Program-made: the position numbers and the translations under genes
NCBI GenBank assembly: GCA_905178155.1
Contig: CAJINV010000021.1
Location: 106,106-170,105, forward strand
DNA length: 64,000 bases
Source: Amoebophrya sp. A120
Lineage: Eukaryota > Sar > Dinophyceae > Syndiniales > Amoebophryaceae
Reading direction: 5' to 3'
Shown: positions 1 through 12,800 of the stretch, in pieces
Layout of the letters: every line of letters starts with the position of its first letter
How positions within the stretch are numbered: position 1 is the first letter of the stretch
Notes under the pieces: generated by a model
What the model was told of the DNA's origin: nothing
Databases searched by the model: none
Seen by the model: only the letters and a program-made list of their open reading frames with translations

Positions 1-3000
1 GCAGAAGCCGATGAGAAACGAAGATTACAGAAGGAGCATGATTTAGCCGATCTGGAATATGTTGGAGCAAGAACGCGACGAGCAGCTGCAGGATGCGATA
101 ACGAACCAGCAACAGGTAGTACTAGTTCAGCACCTGGTGCTGCGACTACTTCCTTGCAAGAACAGGAGACTAGCGGTGCTGCGCCTCATGCGCCAGCTGA
201 TGTTTTACTTTCACATGGGGGTCGTCGTTCTTGTGGTCCCCCGACGAGCTTGGACGAGCTTTTTATCGCGGACGAGCTCGGACGCCGAGTGGGCACAACA
301 AGTGCCCCGCATAACGCGGACGATCACGATTTGGCCCCGCTTTGTTCATCTCCGAAGACGTCGACCATATTGGAGGCCCGGAGCGCCGCCGGAAAGAATT
401 TCAGGCGATCTAAATATTTTCACAAGGACACCACAACGAGAACCTCTAGTACTGCTAGCACAGCTCCGTCGTTGTACGATCCTCTGCAGGAGTCTCAAAA
501 GCTGGCCAAACAGCTGCAGATTTACGGGGCGGTGATCGCAACGGCGTTTGTCTACCGTTGGATCACAGACCCAGAGAACCGGTCGGACGTGATTTCCTTG
601 CGGAAAGACAAAAAGGAATTCGAGACGGTGCAGGAACTTTTGTCCCTGCTGAGGATCGAACTCCCGGAGGAGAAGAGGAATGGCGCAACTGCTCGGCAGG
701 ACGACCTGCGAAATAGCAAATACTGGTTTTCGGCGGATGCGGTTTCACAGGTGGAAACAAGGATGTTTCATGTCAACAACTTGAAGTTGTTAAAACACTT
801 GCAACAGCGAGGTTACCTCGGTGGACATCATGATGGAAATGAAATCACAGCGAAACAAGGAACGGCAAGTAGTAACCGGAGCCTCATTTCTCCATTCCAC
901 CTGACGAAGACGCTCCTTTTGGAACGCACGATTTTAGAATTCCCCGTGGACTACAGTATATCGGGACGGGATACCTATTCCTCAGCCAACGGGCAGCAGC
1001 TCTCCGAGGCCGATTTGGCGCTGGATGTCGGCGGGTACGCGGTGAGTGCGCAAGTCTTGATGCGGAAGTGGGAAATCGAAAAGAAACGGCTACAGCGGGA
1101 AGAGCTCGCACAGAGACGGACGTTGCACGGGGATGTTGAACAAGATGATTTTCATGCCGCGGAAGATGCAGTGGCGGGAGAAATTCTAAAAGCGCCTATG
1201 ACGACGTCGACCCAAGTAGAAGAGCATTACCTGAAGCATCCTCTGCTGTTTGAGCTCGAAGAGGCGGTTGCGATGCTCGGAGCGTTTGAGGTAAAAGACC
1301 TTGTTGGCAATAAATCTAAAGGCAGCATGTCCTCGTCCTCCGTCCTCGGCCGCGCTGCAGGAATGAGACCACAAAGGACATCAAGAGCAGCTCCTCCACC
1401 GATGATTGCCGTCACCAACCGAGATTACCACAACTGGCTCCTTCTCACGATGCGCGCCGCCTTCCCCCCTGACCTCGAGCGCACTTTCAAGCGGCGGAGG
1501 TTTCCGGGGCGAAAGAATCCAGACGGGTATCCGGCGATCTTAGTCGGGCGGCAATTGGTGGCACGCAGACTGATTCAAGTCGCGAATTTTGAGGCGGAGC
1601 AGGCGGTACTGTTGATGAGACCAAGTGATGTTGGCACCATCTCCATGCCGGAGATAATTTCTCCCTTCCTGAAGGAGCTGCTGGAAAGTTTGGTGCTCGG
1701 ACGGGTTGGCAGGCGAGAAGATTGGAGGATGGACAAAAGCTACACCGTCCGTGAGCAACTGCAGCGGGCGATGCTGTCGGAGTTTCTCGGGAAGGAGAAA
1801 ATGCACGCGTTTGGTGCGTCGGGGTACTTGGTTTTCGAGATTCTGAACGGCCTGCACAAAAAACAATTCGAGCTGGTGGAAGTTGTTGTCGACGACGCAG
1901 TTGTAGAGATGACGAGTGCTGCAGCAGCCGGAGTTTATCCTCGTGGTGCTTCAGCATCCTCGAAGACCATCTCTGGAAAAGAAGCTGCTGGCAGAACTAA
2001 AGAACACAGCACAACTTCTAAGACCAGAAAGTTTTACGTGCAAGGCCGAACGAATTTTCCCCTTCTCGCGTGGGACCACTTGGAAAGCCTGTGTGGGGGC
2101 GCCGGAAACATCAAGATGGCGTGTCACCAGAAACTCGTGCCCTTCCTGCGAGCGTCCAAGGTGCTGACGGAGGTCCTTCTGTCAACATCTTTGCATAATT
2201 CTCCCCCGGTCGACGTGGTTCCTGCTAGTAGCACTGCAATTGGAAGTAGAACTACTTCTGCCCATCAAGAGCAACTAGTACAAGTACAACAGCAACCGGG
2301 TGGTCTGCTTGTTCTACCACAACATCTGCTGCATCAAGAACAACAACCTCCGACGGGAAACAAAGGACCTGTACTGGTAGCGGCGAAGTCCGCTGAGATG
2401 AAGCAAATCCATCCATCGTTTTTCTCCTTCCTGAACCGGCTGCAGGAAAAAAATGCGCTACAACTGTTCTACAAGTCCTGGTTTACCGAAAAACACGTCA
2501 TCATGATCAAACAAGACAGGAACCTGAATTCCCAGACTCGTGGTCGCGTTGTGCAACTGCACGCAGACGTCAAGGGGCCGCTCCGGTGGCAATTGTTTTG
2601 GATTCTCAAGGTGCACGGCCACATCCAAAGAAGTCTCGGAGCACAGGCAGCCGCCGCGCACGCTGCCTTCTTCAATATGGAGCTCGAAGAATACCACGTC
2701 GGGGGGGCTGCTGGTGCTACTGGTGCAAGATCTGCTGCATCGGCTGCATCTCCACCTGTGGCGCAAATGAGGGACTTGTTTGCTGGTACCAATATCTCGA
2801 CTGCGGGACAACTACAAGGATCAGCATCATCGGGTTCGTCTTCGGGGACTGGCGTCTCTGGGTCGGGAGGATATCAAGTGCAAGAACTACTACGAGGGAA
2901 CAATACTATGAGTTCGTTGAACACAGAACAAGAACATCCACATCAAAGCGCAACGACGACCACAGTCGGGGGGGATGAAGCTGATAGCGACGACGCGTCT

Positions 3001-3810
3001 GGCTCGTCTGGAGGAATGAATATGGAAGCTGAAGTAGACTCTGCTACAGGACGACCGGAACTCCTACAAGTTCTTTTCACCGGCGCACAGCCAGTACTAG
3101 AATCTCAATCTCCTCCCTTCTCTCCCGGACTTGAACTTGTTCCCTTGCCCACAACGGAGGTTCTGGCGGCTAGTGATGTTGAGGTGGATATCGACGACCA
3201 TAGTACCGATGATCTCCTTCTTCTTCCTCCACCGTCTGTACTATTAGAAGAACCTGCAGAACGCGACTCGGATGATCATGTTCTTGACGTACTAAGTGAC
3301 CTGGGTACCACAGATGAAGAAGAGTTCCCCCCGATCGAAATCATTGAGCGACCGGTACGGGATTGGGCACGGGAGTTGCTGGGTTCTTCAGGTGACTCGT
3401 CTTCTTCATCTTCTTCCGGTGGCGAGGGCAGCGGTACTAGTACTAGTTTGTCTACTTCCTCGGAGCTTCAGGACAGTGTCGGAGAAAGACGTGTGCGACG
3501 GCGTCGCGGGAGGAGAAGCGAAAGCCTTGCAGGTCGTGGAAGAGCTACTGTGCGGCCAGGACGTGGTCGAGGACCACCAACGGGAGCTCCGCAGCAGGGA
3601 CAGCAGCAGTCTTCGCCGCGACCACCTCCCCAGATGCTTAGCAGAACTCCATCACCCGCGCGTAGAAATCGGTCTCGGTCTCCCGGCTTTAATACTCCAC
3701 AACGACCGGCCAGGATGTCTCCTTCTTCCCCGCGGCCCGCAGGAACAGCAGCAGCAGTAGGACGCCGCCTCGGAGTTTCACTCCGTCCCCGCGCCACCGT
3801 ATTAGTTTAG
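1..3810 (+). CDS. 5'-truncated large low-complexity protein of unknown function
   Basis: The reading frame is open from the first base of the window, so the gene starts upstream; an ATG at 154 is only internal. The visible part is 1,269 residues ending in TAG. Residues about 140-680 look folded and largely alpha-helical, with blocks such as QLQIYGAVIATAFVYRWI and RDYHNWLLLTMRAAFPPDL, and are interrupted by Ser/Thr/Ala tracts. Residues about 730-1130 are Gln-, Ser-, Gly- and Asp/Glu-rich. The C-terminus is an Arg/Ser/Pro-rich (RS-like) tail. I recognise no family, catalytic motif or membrane segment. No intron is evident in the visible part. The RS-like composition seems to continue beyond the stop in shifted frames (see next entry), so the annotated C-terminus may be wrong. 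The coding call is secure from the length of the ORF; the function is unknown. Confidence 0.8.
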   Translation, partial: AEADEKRRLQKEHDLADLEYVGARTRRAAAGCDNEPATGSTSSAPGAATTSLQEQETSGAAPHAPADVLLSHGGRRSCGPPTSLDELFIADELGRRVGTTSAPHNADDHDLAPLCSSPKTSTILEARSAAGKNFRRSKYFHKDTTTRTSSTASTAPSLYDPLQESQKLAKQLQIYGAVIATAFVYRWITDPENRSDVISLRKDKKEFETVQELLSLLRIELPEEKRNGATARQDDLRNSKYWFSADAVSQVETRMFHVNNLKLLKHLQQRGYLGGHHDGNEITAKQGTASSNRSLISPFHLTKTLLLERTILEFPVDYSISGRDTYSSANGQQLSEADLALDVGGYAVSAQVLMRKWEIEKKRLQREELAQRRTLHGDVEQDDFHAAEDAVAGEILKAPMTTSTQVEEHYLKHPLLFELEEAVAMLGAFEVKDLVGNKSKGSMSSSSVLGRAAGMRPQRTSRAAPPPMIAVTNRDYHNWLLLTMRAAFPPDLERTFKRRRFPGRKNPDGYPAILVGRQLVARRLIQVANFEAEQAVLLMRPSDVGTISMPEIISPFLKELLESLVLGRVGRREDWRMDKSYTVREQLQRAMLSEFLGKEKMHAFGASGYLVFEILNGLHKKQFELVEVVVDDAVVEMTSAAAAGVYPRGASASSKTISGKEAAGRTKEHSTTSKTRKFYVQGRTNFPLLAWDHLESLCGGAGNIKMACHQKLVPFLRASKVLTEVLLSTSLHNSPPVDVVPASSTAIGSRTTSAHQEQLVQVQQQPGGLLVLPQHLLHQEQQPPTGNKGPVLVAAKSAEMKQIHPSFFSFLNRLQEKNALQLFYKSWFTEKHVIMIKQDRNLNSQTRGRVVQLHADVKGPLRWQLFWILKVHGHIQRSLGAQAAAAHAAFFNMELEEYHVGGAAGATGARSAASAASPPVAQMRDLFAGTNISTAGQLQGSASSGSSSGTGVSGSGGYQVQELLRGNNTMSSLNTEQEHPHQSATTTTVGGDEADSDDASGSSGGMNMEAEVDSATGRPELLQVLFTGAQPVLESQSPPFSPGLELVPLPTTEVLAASDVEVDIDDHSTDDLLLLPPPSVLLEEPAERDSDDHVLDVLSDLGTTDEEEFPPIEIIERPVRDWARELLGSSGDSSSSSSSGGEGSGTSTSLSTSSELQDSVGERRVRRRRGRRSESLAGRGRATVRPGRGRGPPTGAPQQGQQQSSPRPPPQMLSRTPSPARRNRSRSPGFNTPQRPARMSPSSPRPAGTAAAVGRRLGVSLRPRATVLV

Positions 3811-4360
3811 TAGTCCGCGGACGACGAGGACGGCGTCGTTTTCTCCACCAGTTCGTCCAGGTGCTACGGCACAACGGACGCCGCCCCGCACCCCATCGCC
3901 GAGAACAATTCCAGGAGGACAGCGGTCGCCGGAGATTGCTTCCCCAAGTACAACAACTAGAACCCCCGACGTGTTCATACAACAGCGACGCGCCTCCAGT
4001 TCTTCGCCAGGAGTAGAGGAGTCAACATTGCCGTCGTGGTCTTCGCGGCCCGCAGTTCTGGTCGGTTCGTGTGGCAGTACCTCTCCTAGAGCGGCCTCGT
4101 CACAAACGCCGCCGCCGCGGCGGGCGACGATGGGAAATGGAAGTAGAGGCAGCCCTGTTCATCATATCGTCTCAAGCGAAACTACAGATGAAAGTGCGGC
4201 CACAGCCACGCCTTCTAGTCGTCTCCCCCTGCAAGTAGGTGGACCCGACGAACAAATCAATCTCAGCGCAAGTAGGTGGACCCGGTCCGAGTCCTCTGAT
4301 GCGACGGAGCGAGACCAGCTTATGCTGGACGAGGTTCATGAGCAGAATTCTTTTTCGTGA
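3757..4360 (+). other. Possible RS/Pro-rich coding continuation in shifted frames
   Basis: After the preceding protein's RSRSPGF and ARMSPSSPRP segments, similar Arg/Ser/Pro-rich peptide appears first in frame +3 (about 3735-3805, SRTPPRSFTPSPRH) and then in frame +2 (3812-4360, with TPPRTPSPR and then SSSSPGVEE). Frame +2 is open from 3806 to TGA at 4360. No GT-AG intron that I could construct joins these frames in phase. Sequencing indels, real frameshifts in a decaying tail, or non-canonical micro-introns are all possible. Confidence 0.4.
4231..4284 (+). repeat. 17-bp direct repeat pair
   Basis: The 17-mer GCAAGTAGGTGGACCCG occurs at 4231-4247 and again, identical, at 4268-4284. Each copy contains a donor-like GTAGGT. 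It may be a short tandem duplication or a duplicated junction; no function is inferred. Confidence 0.7.
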
Positions 4361-6877
4361 CTTGAACGAGACGAGTATGTTGCGGCAGGTCCACGAAACA
4401 GCTTCTTCCATAGTATATGTTGCACCACTACAAAATAATTCCGAAGAACAACAATTACAAGCGCTCCTGCGAAAGATTCTCTTTTGATGTGGAACGGCGC
4501 CACTTTTCTTTGGTCAGTTTCCTACGAAACATGTATGACACAGGATAGTTGTCAACACTCTTTCGAGTCTTTTTTACCCAGTATTTGTTAGTTTTGAGAA
4601 TTGTATTGTAATTGTATCTTTAGAAGAAGAAGACCCACGACGACCAAAAGGCGATTTATCCGCCATATCAAATAGTGTACTGATTGCACAGCGGTGTGCT
4701 TACTTAATCGAAGTCGAACCATTTTGGGAGAGGCGCTTTCATATTACTTTCCCGTATCTAGTTATTCGAAAATATCAGAAGATGTCTACTTGTTTTGCCA
4801 AAAATTTATAATTAAAGTGGCCATCGGGGGTTATTGTGACACCATAACTCAGCCTGCATTCCTCCATATTAGCCATAGACAGTGAAATTAAAAGTGTGAA
4901 GTTGCTCTATGTGGACGAAGTTCTCTACTTTGTAGTTGTGCAGTGATTTATACCGTAGATTATGGCCACCTGCGTTGATTGTGTCACGTTCACGTGTTGT
5001 ATGTAGTGAGCTCACCGAACAACAATTATACACTCGTGGAACAGAAAATTGAACCCTGCTGCGTTGCACGCGATGTATTTCGTTCTAGTGCATAAAAATT
5101 ATTCCTGCAACCGAATTGGAGTAATGTGCGGCTCATGCGGTTCTCGCGCATGAAGATTTTAATCCTAGCATGCTACCACAGCAATTGCAACTGTGGAAAC
5201 TACCGCAAATGCACCGAATTACTTATGCAATCAGGGAGGTGTTAACAATGGATCCTGGGCCCGGAACTGGTCCTCTTGCAGGGTAGTAACGACAGATTGG
5301 GTTTGTGATCTGGCACAAATAATTTTTTTAAGTGCTGGCCTAGGTGAATTTTTGCAAGAAAGCTTTAGGCGAAAGCCTTCTTATGTGGTACTTTTCTTTT
5401 CCGATGGGTTTTCACCGCACACAAGATGAACTTAGAAAGCTACCTTCTATATTTACGTACTCTTACAAGTACGTCATTCTACACTATTCCAAGTACCTGA
5501 AAGACAAGCGTGATAAGGTCCCCTCTTTATTGTGTCTCCGGATGAAACAAGCTCATGTTGGTCTACTTCTGGCTCTGGCGCAGCGTCGCGGAGTGAAAAT
5601 GAACATTGGATGAGCTCTCAATTGTTAGATTGACCGGGCATCAACAACGGAACTGTGGTCGAAGTAGTTTCTGATGAAGGAACTACAAATTCCAGCTAAT
5701 TCCTTGGCCACGGACGCTGACAACATGATGAAAATGAACACCCCCTCGATGTATGCCATGTCTATTTGAAGACATTTCCGTTTCCCTTTCGTACACTGAA
5801 GCGTAAAATTGAAAAGAAATGGAAAGAATCTTATGGCTCAACTTCTGTGTGCCTTTTCTCCTTGGGAGATTGCGAAAATATCGTCCGGTCTGTTCCACTT
5901 GCAACGTCATGTATTTATTTTTTCACGAAAGAACGATGCACGCAGCAGTCCGCCAAAGGGCACACTGCCAACATCATCATCGTCAACGATGAGATTTATA
6001 TTTTTATTGTTAGCGGAGTCGTTTAGCAAAATGGTTTTTGCGTGTTCTTGTACTTTCTCCAGCAGTTTCGTATGAGGAGTTTCGTCCTGGTGAGGAGAGA
6101 AAAAACTGGCTTGCGTTGTTATCTCTTCATCGAGAAGTTAGGTGAGCTGCGAAAAAAAAGCGCGACGGCGCTGACCGGAACTTGAAGAGAAAAGAAAACA
6201 TAAAAGATTGCAAATTTGTTGTGTATTACATCTTCATGGCTAGTGGTTGCGTCTTTTCATTCATTTTTTTGCCCTCCGGTCGATTTTGGCCGCGTGTGAA
6301 ATCGGCAAAAATAAACACTCTGAAGAAAAACTTTGACTTCAACATCTTCTAGCGGGTACTATAGGACACAGACCAAAGAGTCGGTCCACCAAGAACGATT
6401 TACTACCTGGTGAGAGGTCGTAGAGAGCCTTAGTCGAAATTATGACCTTCGAAGGGAACAAAATGATGAATCCCGAAGCCACAATATCCTCGAGAAATTC
6501 AAAACGGCGCGTCGTGGCGAATCTAGCTAGTGGAGCGAGCTACTGCAGAGCCGCCGAAGCCAGGAGAGATTCCTCTGATCGGAGCAGCTGCAACAGGAAG
6601 TCTGCCCCGCCTGATCTTGTTTCGGCGCTGCAGCCGGACCACCTCCAAGGTCTTCTAACTTCTACAGCAGGGTTGGTTTATAATTTTCTCGGGCGCCAGG
6701 GCTTGTAGAAAGAGGGCAAGAGCTACTACTTCCATCTAGGTGGAACCACGACTCCGGAGTCGAGAGGCGAACGACGAACAACGGCATCAAAGAAGCTCCA
6801 GGAACAACAAGAAGTACTTCTAGCAGACCGGACTGTGAGTAGTTCGTGCAAGAAGAAGTACGTAGAGCGAAACAAAA
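4361..6877. other. AT-rich spacer without a convincing gene
   Basis: Composition falls from GC-rich to AT-rich at about 4480. Only short ORFs of non-coding composition are present (for example 4694-4885, 5193-5429 and 5766-6075). The stretch 6442-6840 is somewhat more GC-rich and could hold the 5' UTR or an upstream exon of the next gene, but no splice structure could be supported. No tRNA, rRNA or dinoflagellate spliced-leader sequence was seen. Confidence 0.6.
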
Positions 6878-9800
6878 ATGCTTACCCCAGTGAAAGATGT
6901 TGCAAAAGAGCCCGCTTTCGCGGAGTTCGCGACACAGGAGTCCACCAGCGAGGTCATCTCGGAGGTGCTTCGCGTTTTTTTCAAGAAGCCGGAGCAGAAC
7001 CAGAAGCTGAGCGACTTGGTCGATGCGCATGACGTCGTGCTGCCCCGCTTCGGGTTGACAAATACCGAAGTCGGACTGCAGATCTACCGCGCGCTGGTGA
7101 AGTGGTTCAACGACAGCAGTGCCGCGGAGGAAAAGAAGCGTGTCGGCGGCCCCGCGACGCAGCGGGCAAGGAAAAATGCCATTGGCGGGCAAGGAGCAGG
7201 AGGTTCTCTGAACAATCATGGTGGTAGCATTTCTAGGGTGCCGCAGCAGAATTATACCAAAGCTGCGACGACGAACAGTTCCTCAACTGCTTTCAAGCCC
7301 AAACTTGTTTTGGCGGCACCGAGAGCTGCAGGGTCTCCTGGACAGTTGTCCTCATCTTCAGCAAGAACTACTGCAGTAGGAGTACAGCAGCCTTCTTCTT
7401 CGCGCATCAATCACCAGAACTTCTCAAAGAGTACGAGCCCACGGTTACAGTCTGCTGCGGACGACCTCCCGAGGCGGCCCCGCACCTATTTGGGTCAGTT
7501 CCTGCACCACCAAAACTACCAGCAGGGAGGGAGCAGCAGCAGCACGTCGCCGATGGTGCGACTACATTCACATGGTTCTACTGGTGCCCCCGCGTCGAAG
7601 AGTACAACAAATTCCGCGAGTCCGATGCTGCTCGAGTTCTCCAGCCCGGAATTCGGCGGGAGGGGGGGAAGGGCCAAGTTGATGTCGAGGAGCAGTGAGG
7701 ATTTAGCGCGGAGTGCCGCCTTTCATGATGGAAAAAATAATCTCCATCTTTCAATACGAACGCCACGGTTGGGAGAAACATGTAAAGGCTCTTCCTCGAC
7801 AGCGACGTCCGCCACGCACCAGCAAAATTCATTTCTCTCGAAGAGTTTCGATGGCTCCACGCCTCGCCGAACTGTTCTATCGCCCCCCTTTCCCGAAGCG
7901 GTAGGACCACGACTACACCTCCAGCAAGACACCGGCGAGGACCAGAGCAGAATAAATTCGAAGATGAACAGAGTGGCGGACGATGTTCTCCGCGCTTCGT
8001 TCGAGAAGAGGTCCCCAAGCCACGCGGACGGTTTGCCGGTGCCTGTCCTCATTCCGAGTTCTTTGAGGTCATCCAGGGAACTGTCGCCGATATTGCCAGT
8101 GGTTCGGGATCAATTACAACACGACGAAAATCCTGTTGTCAATGAGGCACAGGATGATCATCATGATGTCCCGCGAGCGACCTCCCCCACCCCAAGTAAG
8201 ATCTCCTCATCGACGACCAACGGGATAACAAGTGGCGCGGCAGTTGTACCAGGCAACTTCGATCCGAAACCGCAAGAGCAGTTAGGTCGGAAGTCGAGCG
8301 GCTTTTTTGGAGATGATGGTAAACAACATGCCAGCCCGACGAGGAGAGCTGCACCCTTCAGCACTGCAGCAGCTGCGACAACGACGTCGAGGCCGATTGG
8401 GGCTTGGTCCTCGGAGCGCAGCGTGCACTTTAACGAGCTTCAGCCCAAAGGCCAGCACCAGGACGACCCTCCTGCGTCCTCGCTGCTTGCACCGCCACCG
8501 CCCCTGCTAGTCGGGAGAAGTGGCAGCAGCAGCAGCACTGGTGTGAGCAGCACCCGAACTGGGCAGCAACTGCAGCCTCCGCACGCTCCGCCCCCAACAG
8601 CGCGGGCGCTAACGCCGGAGCCAAGTAGAACCTTTTCGACTTCTGCTGGGACGAGCCAAAAATTAGGTTTGTTTCGGAGGTCAATTCCCAGTGCTACGGT
8701 TGGATATACCACCACCGGCTTAATTTCAGCAGAAAATAACCAAACCAATCCCGCTGGTAGCAAGCTCATCGAGGGTCTGGGCTTGTCCGACGAAATTCGG
8801 GAGGCATTGTCGAAGTCGCTGGATATCTACGACCGACATGGGACGAAGAAGAGAAGGATCACTACTGGTAAAAGCCAGGCTTTGAATGCAGACGAAAGAA
8901 CGTCAACTTCCAAGTCCTCCAGGACGAACCATTCCTTTGCTCCCCCCGACCTGGTCGAAAGTTCATTCACAACCTCTCGTAGAGAGGGGCGCGATGAAAC
9001 GGCAATAGGCGTCGAATTATACGACCCTCGGACGTCCTCATCCCAACAAGGGTTGTTGTCCACCTCTGCTGGTGCAGCACAGGAGCTACCTCCTCACGCC
9101 TCCCCCGAGCGTCCGTCCCGGAGCAAGGTCCGCGAACCGCCGAAAACGGGAGCGCTCCTGCTGCATGACCACCATCAAAGGGTGAAAATGATGTCCGCCG
9201 GCAGCCTGCAGTCCAGTCCCCGAGAAAGACTAGGAAAGCGAGATATTAAAGGGGAGGATCCCGATGATGAAAAGCGGTCCCCCGGGGAGATTTCCCTCGC
9301 GGACAGTTGCTACATTGTTTCGAAGTACGAATCGCCCGGCGCTTTGTCGCTTCTGTCCGAGGATGAGCGGGTGTTTTTGGAAGCGAAACAGAGGGACCAG
9401 TTGCTACCCGCGACCAGGCTGATCGACACGGTCGATTGGGGCAATTTCGACAGCAACGACGTGATCGCGCGCGCCTTTCGGTTCCGGCAGCTGCAGCGGA
9501 TCCACTTCGTCAAGTGGCAAAGGTGGCTCTGGGATTGCTGGAAGAAAGAAGGGGTAAGTACTTACTACTACGAAGGAATTTTGATAGATGGCTGCGCATG
9601 CACACACTGTCTTCGATATGTTTGTTTCCGCATGACAAATAGTGAAAAAAGTACACTACAACGACCTTATATACAATTCTGAGGTCGCCGAAGCGTTCTA
9701 CGCGAAGCGGATCGGCCCGCGGCGGTTGCCCCGGTACTTTCGGCACTATCTTGAGGGGATCCAAAACGAAAAAAGGCACCGGGACGAGGTGGACGACTTT

Positions 9801-12800
9801 TACACGACGATCTGCCTGAAACTGTTGCAAAAGTACTTCCACAAGCTGCGGCGCTTCATGCAATTTTCCCAGCGGATCTCCGCGTTCATATCAAGTGCAA
9901 AAATGTCTGGGTCGGAAAAAGTGGAACTTGTCATGCTAAATCTGAATCGTGTAAGAATCTGTGTTGCATGATTACCAAAAGCTGTCCATTTTTGACCTTA
10001 GTTATCGAGAGGCAGTTTTTCATGCAGGATAGGCATGATAGAACTCTCAGAGAATCTGTCATGCTATGTCCTACATACCAGACCTCATGGGTCATGGAAA
10101 ACCTGCATGACACGTCCGGCATTCTTCCAGACCCAGACACTTTTGCATTTGATAGTTCACCGAAACGAACCAGCTGCGGGTGCAGCGGCTCTGCGTGCAC
10201 CGGTGGAAGCGGTTTCGCGAGGAGGAGCGGGTGCGCAAGTCCTACCGGGTTTTGGCCTGCTTCTACGAGTGGCGAAACGTGTTCCTGGACAAAAAATTGG
10301 AACATTTACGTGCGGAAACCTCCCGGCTGGACAAGCAGGTGGCGGAGAAGGTCGCCGTCACCGCGAAGGGGATGCGCGAATCCGAGATTGCGGAACTGTT
10401 TCTGCCCGACTGCCAAATCTCCGAGCTGGAGCGGCAAGCCGTGTCGGTCATCCAGAAACTCCTGACGGCCCCGGCCGCGGTGGTGCGGCTGCTGCAGGGC
10501 CACAGCAGTTGCCAGCTCGCGGTCTTCGGGTCGTCGGCGGCTACTTCTACTGCGTTGGGCGGTCGTTCATCTGTGAGGATGTTGAACAGTGGAACAGGAA
10601 AAATTGTTCCGTCATTTCGCGGCGCCAGGTCGCAGTCTCCCAGCACCACGACTTTGGGCGTGCTTCGCAGAACGCGGAGTGCCCGGGAAATGGGTGCCAG
10701 TGCAGCCGGACAGAACAACTATGCGTCCTCTTTTGCCCCGGTCAGTCGAAGCAGCAGGATATTGCCCGGAGGAGGTGAGCCGAATATTAACGCAGGCTCG
10801 CTACTTTCTCCCGCCACCATAACCGAAGGCGTCCCGTTCTCGCCGCAACACGGCTCCGAGCACAGACTCTTGGCACCTATCGCTCGGCCCGGCGGTGGTA
10901 CAACTGCAGCTTCACGTCCGCCACAAACCAGTCCGAGAGATGAATTGGTCGCAGACGAGACGGCGAAAATGTCCTCGCGGAAGGTCGATTTGGTACAACC
11001 AAGAAGTCCAAGATCCGCTCGAGGGAGCTACAGAAACAACAACAAAAATGCACGCAGCACGAAACTTCTGCAGCGGGGTCTATTGGGAAATACTGCGCCA
11101 GCATCCGCTTTCGCCGCCGCGGCCAAGAGTGGCGGGAAGATGCTTCTGCTTGGAAATGTGTCCGGGAAAAGGATTTTGAACTCCGCGCGAGGTGCTGCAA
11201 CGTCAGGAGGTCCTCTAGTAGCTAAATCGAAAATCGTTACCTCCGCGGTGGCGAAGGCAAAAACCAGAATACGAAATTATCGGACCGGGGGCACAGGGGT
11301 TTCTGCCGGTGGTGCAGCTGCATTTGGCCAACAAGTTCCAAATAACGCAAGCGCGGGGAAGACAAACACAAACGCCGCTGCACAACAAGGTACTGCCCAG
11401 CACCGCCCCCGTGCCATCTCCTCCGAGTCGTATTCGCTCTTGCAGGAGCGTCCCCGGAGCAACAGTTCGCTGATCGTGACCAGCCCATCCCGGTCGGTGT
11501 CCAGGTACCAGTACGACGTAGTCGAAAGTGAGGTGCCAAGACACCAAAGGTCCACGGCCAGCACGCGGGTGCGAAATTACAGTAACGACGGATCGATTTC
11601 TCCGATGCGATCAGCAAGAAGTAGGAGCGGGACGCCGAGGTCGGCAGCGGGAGGAGGTGCGAGTAATTCGCCTGGAAGGTCATCGAGGAGAAAAAAGCGG
11701 AGCAGGAGCTTTTCTAACACGGCGAAAAACGGCGCTCTTGCTGTTGTGCCGGATCATGATGTACTTGATTATTCAGCTGCTGCTGCGCACCAGTTCTGCT
11801 CTCCCACTACCACTTCCCTCGCCGGCTATCTGTCCCCCCGCCTGCACTTCGAGGTGCTTGATGGCCGCTCGCAATCCACAGTGCCAACACCCTTGACCAC
11901 TACGGAACCGCCACCAGCGCGCGCGCGGTCCTCTACCGCGTTGTACGCTGCGGAGCATTTGAGGAGCAATTCAAGGTCACGTGTCACGGTCGCGGAAGCA
12001 GGATCAAAAAACGATCGGAAACGGTCCTACAGTGACTACGGAACAAGTGTCGGAGCAGCCGCCGCGTATCAACATCGAGAGGACCAGGCGCCCAGCTTTG
12101 CAGATGATGATCTTCAACATTACAAATGCAATGCGGACTTTGGTTCCAACGAGGCCGAGATATTGGGCTTTGAGCTTGAAGAGCAGCCGAAGGATCTCTC
12201 GTCCCATCTGTACGAGCAGAAATACCTCCACATTGCCCCGGGACTGAAGTCCGCTTCCTTTTTTCAGGACCACCCGTTGCTATCGTCCACTTTGCACAAA
12301 TGCAAATCTACAACGAGAACGACAAGTTCAGCAACTTCTGTACTAGCGCCGCCACAAAATAACTCGGTTTTCGTTCCGGACGGCGGCATGGTGCTCCCCC
12401 TGATCGAAACCGCGGCGGCCGAAACCTGGAACGAGAGATGCAACCTGGCGTTTGCGTTCCACAAAACGGCCAAACTCCGCACGTCGTTCCAGCGGCGGGT
12501 GCTGGCCGGGAGTCGGCGGGCGCACGTGTGTTTGAAAACCGCCTTCACGGCCTGGAAACAGATGGGGTTGGTTTTGCAGCGAATTCGGCTCGTTTCTTCC
12601 CAGATCGAGCTGCAGTTTCGGAAACGGTTCTTTTTCCGGATTTTCAGCCGCATCCGGATCCCCTTCTGCGTCAACCAGCGGCGAAAAGAGCAACTTTTGC
12701 GAGAAAGAGGAACCACTTGTGGTCAAAGACTTGCGCTGCGAACGTTTCGGAAGTTCACTGTGCTCGCGAAGAAAACGAAGTTGATTGAGGAGAAAGTCCA

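Noticed and set aside
9554-9642. Shorter intron using the TAG at 9640-9642 as acceptor in the Sfi1-like gene
   Set aside because: Would break the frame; the acceptor at 9682-9683 gives a GT-AG phase-0 intron and removes the AT-rich leader.
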